In this document: one piece after another, positions 24,922 to 35,526 of the stretch
How positions within the stretch are numbered: the stretch's first letter is position 1
Layout of the letters: every line of letters starts with the position of its first letter
Assembly (NCBI GenBank): GCA_023251775.1
Contig: JAHEYC010000021.1
Span: forward strand, 1-43,940
Direction of reading: 5' to 3'
DNA length: 43,940 bases
Origin: Sphingobacteriaceae bacterium
GTDB taxonomy: Bacteria > Bacteroidota > Bacteroidia > B-17B0 > Aurantibacillaceae
The notes under the pieces: generated by a model
The model's database searches: none
What the model was told of the DNA's origin: nothing
What the model saw: only the letters and a program-made list of their open reading frames with translations
Position numbers and translations under genes: made by a program

Positions 24922-27900
24922 ATGAAAAAAGTATTATTCAGCATTTTTATATTAGTCGCATTTATTAGTAGTAAAGCGCAAAATGATGATTGCATCGACG
25001 CCATTCCATTATGTACAAATCCAAATTTTACATTTAACGCGAATTCTGGTCCGGGCAATGTGATCGATTTTTCAACGTCTTCTACTGTAAGTAATCCGCA
25101 AACAAATCCAAATCCTCCAAACATGGGCTGTTTATTATCGGGCGAATTAAAACCTCAATGGTTGATCTTAACGGTTGGTAATGCAGGAAGTTTAGAATTT
25201 GTATTTGGTGCAAGTGCAAGTGCAAATCCACAAGCAGGTTTTTATGATTGGGCTATGTGGCCTTATACACCTTCTTCATGTGCTCAAATTTTCAATAATA
25301 CCTTAGCGCCTATCCGTTGTAATTGGAATGCCACATCAACCGGAGGAACAGGTATGGCATCAGCGGCAAATATTCCTACGGGAGGAAACCCCGGTAATTA
25401 CGAAGCGCCATTAGCAGTTAATGCTTGTCAGCAATTCGTTATTTGTATCTCAAACTTTAGTGGCGTAAATACCTTAGTAAGTTTTCAGAGCATTGGAACT
25501 GCAAGTTTATCGTGTAATCCAAATTGTAATCCTAGTTATTTTGTTTGTCCGGGTTCAACAATTGCTGTTACACCGGTTAATTTCGCGAATCTCACAAATC
25601 CTACTTTTTCGTTGATCCCCGGACCATTGGTTAATACCACCGGAACTTTTGTTTTAACTCCAAGCGTTACTACACAGTATACAACTTATATCACAGGAAC
25701 AAATTCATCTAACGCAGTGCAAACCATCAGCGCTACTTTAAATGTTACAGTATATCCAAAACCATACACAAATCCGGTTGTGATGAATGCATCGTGTGGT
25801 AATATTGTAACTAATAGCGTTAATTTAAATGTCACATTTAATCCGTCAGGAAGTCCGAATTATACTACTACCTGGAGTCCGATGCCGAGTACGGTCACAA
25901 CGGTCAATAGTGGAACGGCCGCCGGGCTCACGCCTGGGGTCAATAATGTTACTATAACAACGGCCAATGGTTGCACAAATGTGGCAACCTTTACGGTGGC
26001 GCCAATTCCGCAACCTGCCAGTTTTACCATTGTAAATCCAAGTAATGATTATACAATTACCTGTTTGAATACAAATGTACTTTTAACTGCAAGTGTTACC
26101 AATGGTGTACCATTAACTTATATTTGGTTCCCAAGTTGTACGGGTACATTAAGTGGTGCAAGTATGAATTTTACGCAAGCCTGCACAGGGCAAGTTGTTG
26201 GAACAAGTTCAACAGGATGTCAATTCGTGCAAACATTTACTGTGTATCAAAACTTCACTTCACCAACAATTGCAATTACACCAACAGTTCAAAACATAAC
26301 GTGTGCAGGTGGTAGCGGATGTTTTACTCTTACGAGTAATTTAGGACCTAACGTCACAACCAATTGGTTCCAAGTCTCGGGTTCAAATACGGTTTATGTT
26401 GGTGCAGCGCAAGGCACAATAAATATTTTCTGTGCAGGATCACCGGGAGCCTATTGGGGAGAATCGGTAAATAATTTAACGGGTTGCAGGTCTACCAAAT
26501 CTGTTCAGGTTACTGCATCGGTTGGTGTGCCAATATTTACGATCACTAGTCCAACTAATTTTACAATTGGTTGCGCGAGTAAAAGCATCACGAGTATGCA
26601 AGTAACAACGGTGATAACATCACCTGTGCCAAACGTTCCTGTAAATTATACCTTCATGATACCGCCGGTAACGTCAACGCCAACTACATTCACTACCAAT
26701 CCTAATCTCAATAATATTGTTGTGCCGGGGACTTATGTTGTGTATATAAAAGATCTAACCAATAATTGCATCTCTTCTCAATCTATTAGCATCTTACAAA
26801 ATACAATTGCACCGAATATTGATTTCATACAACCGCTAAGTATTTTAAGTTGCAGGGATCCGAGTATGGTATTGAATGGAATAAGCAGTAATCCAAATAC
26901 GCAAATTAGTTGGACAGTTCCTGCTATTCCGTCAAATTCGGTTAATCCTACACCAAATAATACGGTGATGATAAATCCTGCGGTAACTAATTCATCCAAT
27001 AATATCACTGCGGTTGGAATTTATACCGTTGGTGCGGTTGACCAAAATAATATGTGTAGTTCAAGTAAAACAGTACAAATTCTTCAAGATATTCGTTTAC
27101 CAAAATTCACCATCAGTGCCCTTACAAATTCGGTGATCACGTGTAAAAATCCGGATGTTGTTATTGTTCCAATTGTAAGCCCAACATTGGCAGTTGCCTT
27201 AGTTCCAACGTATGTTTGGTATCCGCCGTTTGGTGGAGGAGTTGCCGGTACTCAATTCAATTCAACTGCTGCAGGCACTCATACATCCATTTCAACTTCG
27301 GTTGTAAATGGTTGTACAACTTCAGCAACATATGCTGTAGCTATAGACGTTACGCCGCCTGCTATCAGCGCTGCAAATCCGTTCACTTTAGATTGTAATG
27401 TAAATCCAACAGTGAGTTTAATGCCAACTATTACAGGAACTGTTACAGGATTTACGTATTCGTGGACCGTTCCGCCTGGTGCGCTTACGTCTAACTTAAC
27501 ATCTTCTTTATTAACCACAAATACGACCGGTTTATATCGTGTGCTTGTAACAAATTCTGTAAATGGTTGCGCTTCGCAAGAATCATATTCGGTAGTTAAT
27601 GGTGCATTAACTGCTAATTTTGTTCCAAGTACGTCAAATGGATTTGCACCTCTTTCAGTATTTTTTACAAATACCAGCGCAACTAGTACAGGAGCAACAA
27701 GTATCATTTGTATTTGGAGTTATGGAAATGGCGTAGCATCACCAACTATTTTAAATACCATAAGTCCGTCAACAACGTATACCGCCGCCGGAACATATAG
27801 TGTTGTATTGATCGCCAGAAAAGGTTCATGTATTGATAGCTCTATTCATGTGATCAGAGTTGAGATCCCAAGTAAGATGCAAGTACCAAATGTATTCACT

Positions 27901-28152
27901 CCTAATAATGATAAGGTTAATGATGTGTTCCGCTTGATAGCATCAAGTCTTAAGGAGATAAATGTGACCATATTTGATCGTTGGGGTAATAAAGTATATG
28001 AGCTCACCAGTGATACAGGTAATTTTGGATGGGATGGTAAGAATCAATATGGTAAGGAGTGTGCGGCCGGGACCTATTTTTACATCATTAAGGCTACAGG
28101 AAATGACGGGACCGAATTTGATCAAAAAGGCAACGTAAGTTTATTTAGATAA
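24922..28152 (+). CDS. Giant T9SS type B surface protein (third of the cluster)
   Basis: A 1076-residue protein with a signal peptide of about 19 residues (ending SSKAQ). The head (20-190, beginning DDCIDAIPLCTNP, with YDWAMWPY) is unlike that of the first two adhesins and resembles the PPC-like N-terminal domains common in T9SS proteins. After about residue 280 the stalk is homologous to theirs: SprB-like repeat, GSGCFTLTSNLGPNVTT, SPTNFTIGCAS, DFIQPLSIL, and ALTNSVITC modules. A PKD-like domain and the type B sorting domain (VPNVFTPNNDKVNDVF, FDRWGNKVYE) follow. DNA-level divergence from the first two is considerable. It is co-transcribed with the small secreted protein upstream. Confidence 0.9.
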   Translation: MKKVLFSIFILVAFISSKAQNDDCIDAIPLCTNPNFTFNANSGPGNVIDFSTSSTVSNPQTNPNPPNMGCLLSGELKPQWLILTVGNAGSLEFVFGASASANPQAGFYDWAMWPYTPSSCAQIFNNTLAPIRCNWNATSTGGTGMASAANIPTGGNPGNYEAPLAVNACQQFVICISNFSGVNTLVSFQSIGTASLSCNPNCNPSYFVCPGSTIAVTPVNFANLTNPTFSLIPGPLVNTTGTFVLTPSVTTQYTTYITGTNSSNAVQTISATLNVTVYPKPYTNPVVMNASCGNIVTNSVNLNVTFNPSGSPNYTTTWSPMPSTVTTVNSGTAAGLTPGVNNVTITTANGCTNVATFTVAPIPQPASFTIVNPSNDYTITCLNTNVLLTASVTNGVPLTYIWFPSCTGTLSGASMNFTQACTGQVVGTSSTGCQFVQTFTVYQNFTSPTIAITPTVQNITCAGGSGCFTLTSNLGPNVTTNWFQVSGSNTVYVGAAQGTINIFCAGSPGAYWGESVNNLTGCRSTKSVQVTASVGVPIFTITSPTNFTIGCASKSITSMQVTTVITSPVPNVPVNYTFMIPPVTSTPTTFTTNPNLNNIVVPGTYVVYIKDLTNNCISSQSISILQNTIAPNIDFIQPLSILSCRDPSMVLNGISSNPNTQISWTVPAIPSNSVNPTPNNTVMINPAVTNSSNNITAVGIYTVGAVDQNNMCSSSKTVQILQDIRLPKFTISALTNSVITCKNPDVVIVPIVSPTLAVALVPTYVWYPPFGGGVAGTQFNSTAAGTHTSISTSVVNGCTTSATYAVAIDVTPPAISAANPFTLDCNVNPTVSLMPTITGTVTGFTYSWTVPPGALTSNLTSSLLTTNTTGLYRVLVTNSVNGCASQESYSVVNGALTANFVPSTSNGFAPLSVFFTNTSATSTGATSIICIWSYGNGVASPTILNTISPSTTYTAAGTYSVVLIARKGSCIDSSIHVIRVEIPSKMQVPNVFTPNNDKVNDVFRLIASSLKEINVTIFDRWGNKVYELTSDTGNFGWDGKNQYGKECAAGTYFYIIKATGNDGTEFDQKGNVSLFR

Positions 28153-28160
28153 ATACCCAA

Positions 28161-28196
28161 AAAAACCCGCTAAAACCAAGGCGGGTTTTTTGTTTT
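28161..28196 (+). terminator. Rho-independent terminator of the 24451-28152 operon
   Basis: The stem AAAACCCGC / GCGGGTTTT with a ten-base loop is followed by TTGTTTT. It lies nine bases after the stop. Confidence 0.85.
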
Positions 28197-28203
28197 AACA
28201 CAG

Positions 28204-28230
28204 TTTGGTTCGGTTTTTGTCTTATCTTTG
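28204..28230 (+). promoter_or_regulatory. Promoter of the fourth adhesin (two readings)
   Basis: Two promoter types overlap. TTTG at 28204 and TATCTTTG at 28223-28230 fit the housekeeping consensus, though with a short 15-base gap. TTGGTTCGGTTTTTGTCT at 28205-28222 keeps the GG-N8-TTG spacing of the sigma-54-like elements at 16417 and 20576. Either would start transcription just before the ATG at 28244. Confidence 0.5.
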
Positions 28231-28243
28231 TTATACCTATCAT

Positions 28244-31200
28244 ATGAAAAAAATACTATCAATTTTAACGCTATGTTTTGTGTTTGTTATCGCAACAAAT
28301 GCACAAACAAGTTGTGCCACTGCACTACCATTTTGTGCAGGTGGAACATCAGGAGGAACTTTTCCTGCAACAGTAAATGGCCCTACTGCCGAAAACGGCC
28401 CAAACTACGGATGCTTAGGCACACAACCAAATCCGGCTTGGTATTATTTACAAATAAGCACCTCGGGTAATCTTGATATTTTAATTCAGGGTACTGCCAA
28501 CCAAGATGTGGATTTTATTTGCTGGGGACCTTTTGCCAGCTTAGCAGGTTGTTGTAATTCATTAACTGCAGCAAACATTGTTGATTGTAGCTATTCTTCC
28601 AGTCCAACCGAAACATGTCAAATAGTTGGCGCGATCGCCGGGCAATTTTATATGGTACTTATTACAAATTTCTCCAACGTTCAACAAGATATTTTATTTA
28701 CACAAATTGCCGGAACAGGTTCTACAAATTGTGGTATCGTTTCAACCAGCACCATGATATGTGCAGGAAGTGTTGCAACACTTTCCATTACCAATAATTC
28801 AAATCTTGCGAATCCAACGTTCTCTATGAATCCCGGTGCTATTGTATCAGCTGTACCATTTTTTACGGTCGCGCCAAGTGTCACTACAACTTATACCTTG
28901 TATGTGAGTGGAACCAATACCATCAACAGTACTCAAGTTACACAAACTGCTGTGGCAACTGTAACTATTTTACCTAAACCCGTCATTAATCCATTGGTGA
29001 TGAATAGCACATGTGCCAGCGCGAGTAATTCCGTCAATTTAAATATCACATTTATGCCAAGTGGAAGTCCAAACTATACGGTCACGTGGGCTCCCCCTCC
29101 AAGTAATTTTACACCGGTAAATAGTGGTACGGCATCAGGGCTTACTCCGGGCACGCAAAATGTAACTGTTACAACAGGAAGTTGTAGTACAGTAAAAAGT
29201 TTTACGGTTGGGCCAATTCAAATTCCGGCATCGTTCACGGTATTTAATGCATCAAACGATTATACGGTAACGTGTATCAATCCAAATGTTATTTTAACTA
29301 CAAGTATCACCAACGGAAATCCTTTAACGTATGTGTGGTTCCCAAGTTGTTCAGGAACTGTTGCAGGTACAAGCATGAGTTTTACACAACCGTGTACAGG
29401 ACAAGTAGTAGGAACGAGTGCCACGGGATGTACCATGACACGAACTTTCCAGGTGTTCTCAAACTTTACTTCACCAACAGTTGTCATATCTCCAACGGTT
29501 GTATCCATCACGTGTATTCCGGGTAGTGGTTGTTTTACACTTACAAGTAATTTAGGACCAAACGTAACAACACAATGGTATCAAGTTGCCGGAACAAATA
29601 GTGTACCTATTGGTCCTGCCCAAGGAACCATAAATATTTTATGTCCCGGTAATCCCGGCGATTACGTTGGTTGTTCAACAAACAATTTAACCGGTTGTGT
29701 TTCTTGTAAATCAGTTCAAGTAACCGCATCGGTTGGTGTACCTGCTTTCACTGTAACGAGTTCTACTAATTTCACCATTGGTTGTGGAACCACAAGTATT
29801 ACTACCATTCAGGTAAGTACGGTTGTAACATCGCCTGTTCCCAATACGCCGGTAAATTATGCGTATGTTCCGCCACCAGCAACAGCAACACCGGTATACA
29901 CAACTAATCCTAATTTAAATAATATCACTATACCGGGAACTTACGTGGTTTATATAAAAGATCTTACCAATAACTGCGTCTCTTCTCAGTCGGTGAGTAT
30001 CATACAAAACACCATTGCACCAAATGTTGACTTCATACAACCTTTAAGTTTATTAACGTGTAGAGAGCCAAGCATGGTATTGAACGGAATAAGCAGTAAT
30101 TTAAATACAACTATTACTTGGACAGTTCCTGCGATCCCATCTAATTCGGTTAACCCAACTCCAAATACAACGGTAACAATTGATCCTGCGGTCACAAACT
30201 CGAGTAATAATATTACCGCAGTTGGAATTTATACGGTTGGGGCAGTTGATAATAATAATCAATGTCGATCAACAAAAACAGTACAAATTCTACAAGATAT
30301 TCGTTTACCAAAATTCACTATTAGCGCACTTACAAATTCGGTGATCACGTGTAAAAATCCGGATGTAGTTATTGTACCAATTGTAACGCCGTCGTTGGCA
30401 GTTGCTTTGGTGCCAACGTATGTTTGGTTTCCACCGGTTGGACCGGGAGTTCCAGGAACGCAATTCAATTCAACTGCGGCTGGAACACATACTTCTATTT
30501 CAACGTCGGTTGTGAATGGTTGTACATATTCAGCAGTTTACGCTGTAGCCATTGATGTTACGCCGCCTGCTATCAGTGCAACAATTCCATTTACATTAGA
30601 TTGTTCAAGTAATCCTACTGTTTTAATAACGCCTGTGATAACTCCAACGTCTGGTGCATACACATATACATGGACAGCTCCTGCAGGCGTATTGATATCT
30701 AATCCTTCAGGAAAGAATTTATTGGCGAATCTAACGGGTTTATATAAACTCGCTCTTACAAATACAATTAACGGTTGCAGTTCATCTGAATCGTACTCGG
30801 TAGTTAACGGTGTCTTAGTTGCTAATTTTGTTGCTAATCCTTCAAACGGATTTGCGCCACTTTCAGTATTCTTTACAAATACAAGTGCAACGAGTACCGG
30901 TGCCACTAGTATCATCTGTGTTTGGAGTTTTGGAAATGGAGTTTCATCAACTACAGTTTTAAATACGGTTTCACCTGCAACAACATATACCGCTGCCGGA
31001 ACCTACAGTGTTGTATTGATCGCCCGAAAAGGCACCTGTGTTGATAGTTCAATTCAGATCATCAATGTAGAGATCCCAAGTAAGATGCAAATACCAAACG
31101 TGTTCACGCCTAATAATGATAAAGTAAACGATGTGTTCCGTTTGATCGCTTCTAACTTAAAAGAAGTAACTGCTATCATTTATGATCGTTGGGGAAATAA

Positions 31201-31360
31201 GGTTTACGAAGTAACCAGCGAAACAGGGAACTTCGCCTGGGATGGTAAAAATCAGTACGGCAAAGAATGCGCTGAGGGAACATATTTCTACATTATTAAA
31301 GCCATAGGAAAAGATGGTCAGGAATATGATCAAAAGGGTAACGTAAGTCTGTTCAGGTAA
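28244..31360 (+). CDS. Giant T9SS type B surface protein (fourth of the cluster)
   Basis: A 1038-residue protein. The ATG at 28244 begins a clean signal peptide (MKKILSILTLCFVFVIATNAQ); the open frame extends 13 codons further, but that extension is occupied by the promoter. The head (about 22-175, beginning TSCATALPFCAGG, with NQDVDFICWGPF and GQFYMVLITNFS) is a PPC-like domain of the same general kind as in the 24922 protein. The stalk carries the same modules as the other three, followed by a PKD-like domain and a type B sorting domain (IPNVFTPNNDKVNDVF, YDRWGNKVYE). It forms its own unit between two strong terminators. Confidence 0.9.
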   Translation: MKKILSILTLCFVFVIATNAQTSCATALPFCAGGTSGGTFPATVNGPTAENGPNYGCLGTQPNPAWYYLQISTSGNLDILIQGTANQDVDFICWGPFASLAGCCNSLTAANIVDCSYSSSPTETCQIVGAIAGQFYMVLITNFSNVQQDILFTQIAGTGSTNCGIVSTSTMICAGSVATLSITNNSNLANPTFSMNPGAIVSAVPFFTVAPSVTTTYTLYVSGTNTINSTQVTQTAVATVTILPKPVINPLVMNSTCASASNSVNLNITFMPSGSPNYTVTWAPPPSNFTPVNSGTASGLTPGTQNVTVTTGSCSTVKSFTVGPIQIPASFTVFNASNDYTVTCINPNVILTTSITNGNPLTYVWFPSCSGTVAGTSMSFTQPCTGQVVGTSATGCTMTRTFQVFSNFTSPTVVISPTVVSITCIPGSGCFTLTSNLGPNVTTQWYQVAGTNSVPIGPAQGTINILCPGNPGDYVGCSTNNLTGCVSCKSVQVTASVGVPAFTVTSSTNFTIGCGTTSITTIQVSTVVTSPVPNTPVNYAYVPPPATATPVYTTNPNLNNITIPGTYVVYIKDLTNNCVSSQSVSIIQNTIAPNVDFIQPLSLLTCREPSMVLNGISSNLNTTITWTVPAIPSNSVNPTPNTTVTIDPAVTNSSNNITAVGIYTVGAVDNNNQCRSTKTVQILQDIRLPKFTISALTNSVITCKNPDVVIVPIVTPSLAVALVPTYVWFPPVGPGVPGTQFNSTAAGTHTSISTSVVNGCTYSAVYAVAIDVTPPAISATIPFTLDCSSNPTVLITPVITPTSGAYTYTWTAPAGVLISNPSGKNLLANLTGLYKLALTNTINGCSSSESYSVVNGVLVANFVANPSNGFAPLSVFFTNTSATSTGATSIICVWSFGNGVSSTTVLNTVSPATTYTAAGTYSVVLIARKGTCVDSSIQIINVEIPSKMQIPNVFTPNNDKVNDVFRLIASNLKEVTAIIYDRWGNKVYEVTSETGNFAWDGKNQYGKECAEGTYFYIIKAIGKDGQEYDQKGNVSLFR

Positions 31361-31380
31361 GGCTTTTAAGATATTCTATT

Positions 31381-31415
31381 AAAAAGCCCGGTCTTAAAAA
31401 GATCGGGCTTTTTGT
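31381..31415 (+). terminator. Rho-independent terminator of the fourth adhesin
   Basis: The stem AAAAAGCCCGGTCTT / AAGATCGGGCTTTTT (one wobble pair) with a short A loop ends in a T run. It lies 20 bases after the stop. Confidence 0.9.
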
Positions 31416-31468
31416 TTATAATTTGTTGGGGTTTATCCAAGGGAATTCCTGTAAATTAGATGTCCTGT

Positions 31469-34135
31469 ATGGCGAAAAGTGTAGAGAAAGAAACCCCCTT
31501 AATGAAGCAGTATAACAGCATCAAGGCAAAATACCCTGATGCTATTTTGCTATTTAGGGTTGGAGATTTTTACGAAACATTTGGCGAGGATGCTATCAAA
31601 GCAGCTAAGATCTTAGGCATTGTTCAAACCAAACGTGCTAATGGTTCAGCGTCATTTATCGAACTCGCGGGTTTTCCTTATCATTCGTTAGATACCTATT
31701 TACCAAAATTAGTTCGCGCCGGTTATCGTGTTGCTATTTGCGATCAGTTGGAAGATCCAAAAACGGTAAAAGGAATTGTGAAACGTGGCATTACTGAGCT
31801 GGTAACGCCGGGCGTAAGTTTCAATGATAAGATATTAGATCATCAACAAAATAATTTTTTAGCAGCGATACATTTTGAAAATGATAAGGCCGGTGTTTCT
31901 TTTTTAGATGTTTCTACAGGTTTATTTTTAATTGCTGAAGGAAGTTCAACCTATGTAGAAAAACTCATTCAAAATTTTAAGCCTAACGAAGTTCTATTTG
32001 AAAAAAATAAACGTCATGAATTAAATGATCTGTTAGGAGATAAATTCTATTCGTTTGGCCTTGATGATTGGGCCTTTAAATATGATTTTGGTTTTGATTC
32101 GCTCATTAAACAATTTGAAACCACATCGCTCAAAGGATTTGGTATTGAAGGTATGAATACCGCCATTGCAAGTTGCGGTGCATTATTACATTATTTGAAT
32201 GAAACAAAACACGATCGCTTAAAACACATTACACAAGTAAGCCGTATTGATGAGGATGAATATGTGTGGATGGATAAATTCACCATTCGTAATTTAGAGA
32301 TCTACGCTTCTAATCATGAGAACGGAAAATGTTTAGTGGATGTGATCGATGAAACGCATACACCAATGGGTTCGCGTTTATTGAAACGTTGGTTGGCTTT
32401 ACCATTAAAAAATACTGCAGCGATAAATGAGCGCTTAGATGTGGTGGATTATTTTGTAAAGAACGATCTGGAACGCTTAGAGTTGATAGGCTTACTAAAA
32501 GATATTGGCGATCTGGAACGCCTTATCTCAAAAGTAGCCGTTGGAAAAGCAAATCCGCGTGAATTATTTCATATCAAACGTTCGTTGCAAATTGTGGCCG
32601 ATATAAAACAGCGCACGCAAGGTTTAGAGAATACATCACTAAAAAAAATAAGCGAGCAATTAAATCCTTGTTTATTGGCGTTCGAAAAATTAGCCAAGGA
32701 ACTAAATGAAGAAGCTCCTGTAAATATCTTAAAAGGAAATGTGATCAACCCCGGAATAAATGCAGAGTTGGATGAATTACGTGGTTTATCTTACAGCGGA
32801 AAAGATCATTTACTAAAGATCCAACAGCGCGAAATAGAGAATACGGGAATTAGCTCGTTGAAAGTGGCGTATAATAATGTGTTTGGGTATTATTTAGAAG
32901 TGACCAATGTTCACAAAGATAAAGTTCCAACAGATTGGATGCGTAAACAAACACTCACCAATGCCGAGCGCTATATAACTCCCGAATTAAAAGAATACGA
33001 AGAAAAAATATTAGGTGCTGAAGAAAAGATCGCGCGGTTAGAACAACAATTATATGAAGAGTTAATTCGTTTTGTGGCCGATTATATTGAACCCATTCAA
33101 CTCAACTCAAATTTATTGGCGCGTTTGGATGTACTCATTGGTTTTTCGGAATTGGCCTATCAAAATTCGTATGTGCGCGCCAATGTAAATGATGGTCATG
33201 CCATTAATATTACGGATGGCCGCCACCCGGTTATTGAAAAGCAATTGCCATTAGGAACAGATTACGTAAGCAATTCGGTTTATTTGGATAACGAAACGCA
33301 ACAAGTGATGATGATCACCGGTCCTAATATGAGTGGTAAATCGGCATTGCTTCGTCAAACCGCATTAATAACATTAATGGCGCAGATCGGAAGTTTTGTA
33401 CCTGCAAAAGCAGCCGAGCTTGGCATCGTTGATAAGATCTTCACGCGCGTTGGTGCTACAGATAATATTTCTTCAGGAGAATCTACATTTATGGTAGAGA
33501 TGAACGAGACCGCCAGCATTTTAAATAATTTAAGCGATCGCAGTTTGGTATTGCTGGATGAGATAGGAAGAGGAACAAGTACCTATGATGGAATTTCAAT
33601 TGCCTGGAGTATTGCCGAGTTCATCCACAACCAACCGAGCAATAGAGCAAAAACATTATTTGCCACGCATTATCACGAGCTCAACGAGATGACCAATTAT
33701 TTTCCTCGCATCAAAAATTTTAATGTGAGTGTTCAGGAATTAAATAACAAGATCATTTTCTTACGCAAATTAAAAGAGGGTGGAAGCGAACATAGTTTTG
33801 GAATTCATGTGGCAAAAATGGCAGGTATGCCGCGCATTGTGATCGAGCGGGCAAATGTGATCCTTCAAAAATTGGAAAAGGAACATGAGATGGAATTAGA
33901 ACTGGCGAATGCGAACGGCGTATTGGATGGAGGAATGAAAAAGGCGCCATTACCTAAAGGAACAAAGAACAATGCGGTTTTGCGCGATGAGGAAGTGCAA
34001 TTAAGTTTTTTCCAATTGAATGATCCCGTACTTCAAAAAATTAAGGAAGATATTTTAAATATGGATATCAATACCTTAACACCGGTTGAGGCCTTGATGA
34101 AACTCAACGAGATCAAAAAGACATTAGGCATGTAA
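31469..34135 (+). CDS. mutS: DNA mismatch repair ATPase MutS
   Basis: Recognises mismatches and small loops and recruits MutL. The start at 31469 gives 888 residues and the usual N terminus ([15 protein letters not shown]); an ATG nine bases upstream (31460) is also possible. The mismatch-wedge motif is FYE in [11 protein letters not shown] near residue 34, Walker A is GPNMSGKS near 617, and Walker B is [14 protein letters not shown] near 695, followed by the H-loop FATHYHEL. All domains are present at normal length. The downstream PagL-like gene starts six bases after its stop, so both are probably co-transcribed. Confidence 0.97.
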   Translation: MAKSVEKETPLMKQYNSIKAKYPDAILLFRVGDFYETFGEDAIKAAKILGIVQTKRANGSASFIELAGFPYHSLDTYLPKLVRAGYRVAICDQLEDPKTVKGIVKRGITELVTPGVSFNDKILDHQQNNFLAAIHFENDKAGVSFLDVSTGLFLIAEGSSTYVEKLIQNFKPNEVLFEKNKRHELNDLLGDKFYSFGLDDWAFKYDFGFDSLIKQFETTSLKGFGIEGMNTAIASCGALLHYLNETKHDRLKHITQVSRIDEDEYVWMDKFTIRNLEIYASNHENGKCLVDVIDETHTPMGSRLLKRWLALPLKNTAAINERLDVVDYFVKNDLERLELIGLLKDIGDLERLISKVAVGKANPRELFHIKRSLQIVADIKQRTQGLENTSLKKISEQLNPCLLAFEKLAKELNEEAPVNILKGNVINPGINAELDELRGLSYSGKDHLLKIQQREIENTGISSLKVAYNNVFGYYLEVTNVHKDKVPTDWMRKQTLTNAERYITPELKEYEEKILGAEEKIARLEQQLYEELIRFVADYIEPIQLNSNLLARLDVLIGFSELAYQNSYVRANVNDGHAINITDGRHPVIEKQLPLGTDYVSNSVYLDNETQQVMMITGPNMSGKSALLRQTALITLMAQIGSFVPAKAAELGIVDKIFTRVGATDNISSGESTFMVEMNETASILNNLSDRSLVLLDEIGRGTSTYDGISIAWSIAEFIHNQPSNRAKTLFATHYHELNEMTNYFPRIKNFNVSVQELNNKIIFLRKLKEGGSEHSFGIHVAKMAGMPRIVIERANVILQKLEKEHEMELELANANGVLDGGMKKAPLPKGTKNNAVLRDEEVQLSFFQLNDPVLQKIKEDILNMDINTLTPVEALMKLNEIKKTLGM

Positions 34136-34141
34136 TTGCTT

Positions 34142-35311
34142 ATGAAAAAAATGAGCAAACATCTTTTTTTATTTTTGATCATTTCGTTCTCACTTTCAGC
34201 TCAGGATAGTATCCCAAAAAATAAACTCGAACTTGCATTCAATGCTTATACAGGATATTTGGTTCCCGCTTATCCCGGCTCACCAAAGAGTAATTATTCA
34301 TTCTTGAGTTCAATTGGATTTCAGTGGCAAACTATGGGGAAAGATGAGTGGCAGCAATTGTATCGGTTTCCTAAATACGGTTTTGAAATATTTTACAGCA
34401 CGTTCAATAATCCTGCAGAGTTAGGACATAATATCGGCATTGTTCCTTCCTTAGAATGGCACGCAAAAAAACCAAGCAAGAATTGGCGTTTTAAATTTGG
34501 TTTGGGAGTTTCTTATTTTAATAAACCTTTTGATCTTGTTTCAAATCCGAATAATTTTTACATAGGGAGAAATTTTACAAATATGAGTATCACAAGTATC
34601 TTTTGGACAAAGAGATTGAATAAGGATCTTGCCCTAACTTACGGTATTTCTTCAACTCATTGTTCCGACGGACATACAGCCTTGCCTAATGCGGGAATGA
34701 ATATTTTTTGCGCACATGTTGGTTTGCGTTTTGAAAAGCAAAGAGAGTTCAGAAAAGTGGAAATACCTGTTCAAAATTTAAGAAATACGTTTGTAGTAAA
34801 AGCAGGAATTGGTTTTCATGAATTTGGCTCTACCACAAAAGCAATTGGCGGACCGGAATATCCAAGTTATCATTTGTCGGGTTGGTACTCTAAACCATTT
34901 AAAAACATTCATCTCTTTCAGGTAGGAATGACATTAGCGTATTACACTAGTTTTTATGATTATATAAAAAATCAGGAAGTATATTCAACTGATCAGCAAT
35001 TGAGGTCGAGTACAGGAATTGTTTTTGCGGGACATGAATTTATTTTTGGAAAATTTGGTTTTGTTTCTCAGCTGGGCATTTATTTTTACAATCCGTTTTT
35101 TATCAAGCAAAAAAAGATAGAAGGCTCATGGAGTAGTTTTGGCCAAAAGTTAGAAGCAATAAATACAAATCGCATCGGTGTGATGTATTATCCTTTCAAA
35201 AAAAGGAATGCGCTTAATAATATCAGTAAACAATTAAGCATTGGGGCATTTATTAAAGCTAATGTTGGTCAGGCTGATCTTTTTGAATATTCTATTGGGT
35301 ATTCGTTTTAA
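34142..35311 (+). CDS. PagL-like outer-membrane barrel (acyloxyacyl hydrolase family)
   Basis: A 389-residue protein starting at the ATG at 34142 (MKKMSKHLFLFLIISFSLSAQ, a signal peptide); the six bases before it contain only a TTG. The body alternates aromatic and polar residues as in beta-barrels, and HCSDGHTALPNAGMN near residue 173 resembles the HxSNG-type motif of the lipid A deacylase/acyloxyacyl hydrolase group in Bacteroidota, with D in place of N. A role in removing acyl chains from lipid A is possible but not certain. It follows mutS by six bases, with no functional link expected. Confidence 0.65.
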   Translation: MKKMSKHLFLFLIISFSLSAQDSIPKNKLELAFNAYTGYLVPAYPGSPKSNYSFLSSIGFQWQTMGKDEWQQLYRFPKYGFEIFYSTFNNPAELGHNIGIVPSLEWHAKKPSKNWRFKFGLGVSYFNKPFDLVSNPNNFYIGRNFTNMSITSIFWTKRLNKDLALTYGISSTHCSDGHTALPNAGMNIFCAHVGLRFEKQREFRKVEIPVQNLRNTFVVKAGIGFHEFGSTTKAIGGPEYPSYHLSGWYSKPFKNIHLFQVGMTLAYYTSFYDYIKNQEVYSTDQQLRSSTGIVFAGHEFIFGKFGFVSQLGIYFYNPFFIKQKKIEGSWSSFGQKLEAINTNRIGVMYYPFKKRNALNNISKQLSIGAFIKANVGQADLFEYSIGYSF

Positions 35312-35351
35312 CCGGAATAGCTCTTCGCAGCTCCGCTGCTTACATTTTTTT

Positions 35352-35499
35352 AGCCACGAATTTCACTAATTAACACGAATCTGTGTTTATATAAATTGCA
35401 CCAATCTATGTGTAAACCAGATTTGATCTATAAACACAGTTTAGTGAAATATAGTTGCCCTTTACACCCAGATTAGTGAAAATTCGTGTAATTGGTGGC
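35352..35499. repeat. Gene-less palindromic element related to the GxxExxY element (copy C)
   Basis: A 148-base imperfect palindrome from AGCCACGAATTTCACTAATT to GTGGC. Its right arm matches the right arm of the GxxExxY element almost throughout: TCTATA-ACACAG, a TTAGTGAAAT box at 35441, and CAGATTAGTGAAAA at 35469. One deletion of about ten bases separates the two. It fills the gap between a + strand stop (35311) and the stop of the gene at 35527. No gene inside. Confidence 0.75.
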
Positions 35500-35526
35500 A
35501 AGATAGCTCAAGGCATTGTGGGCTAT

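Noticed and set aside
28205-28243. Upstream TTG start for the fourth adhesin
   Set aside because: It would place promoter elements inside the gene and spoil the signal peptide; the ATG at 28244 starts a normal one.
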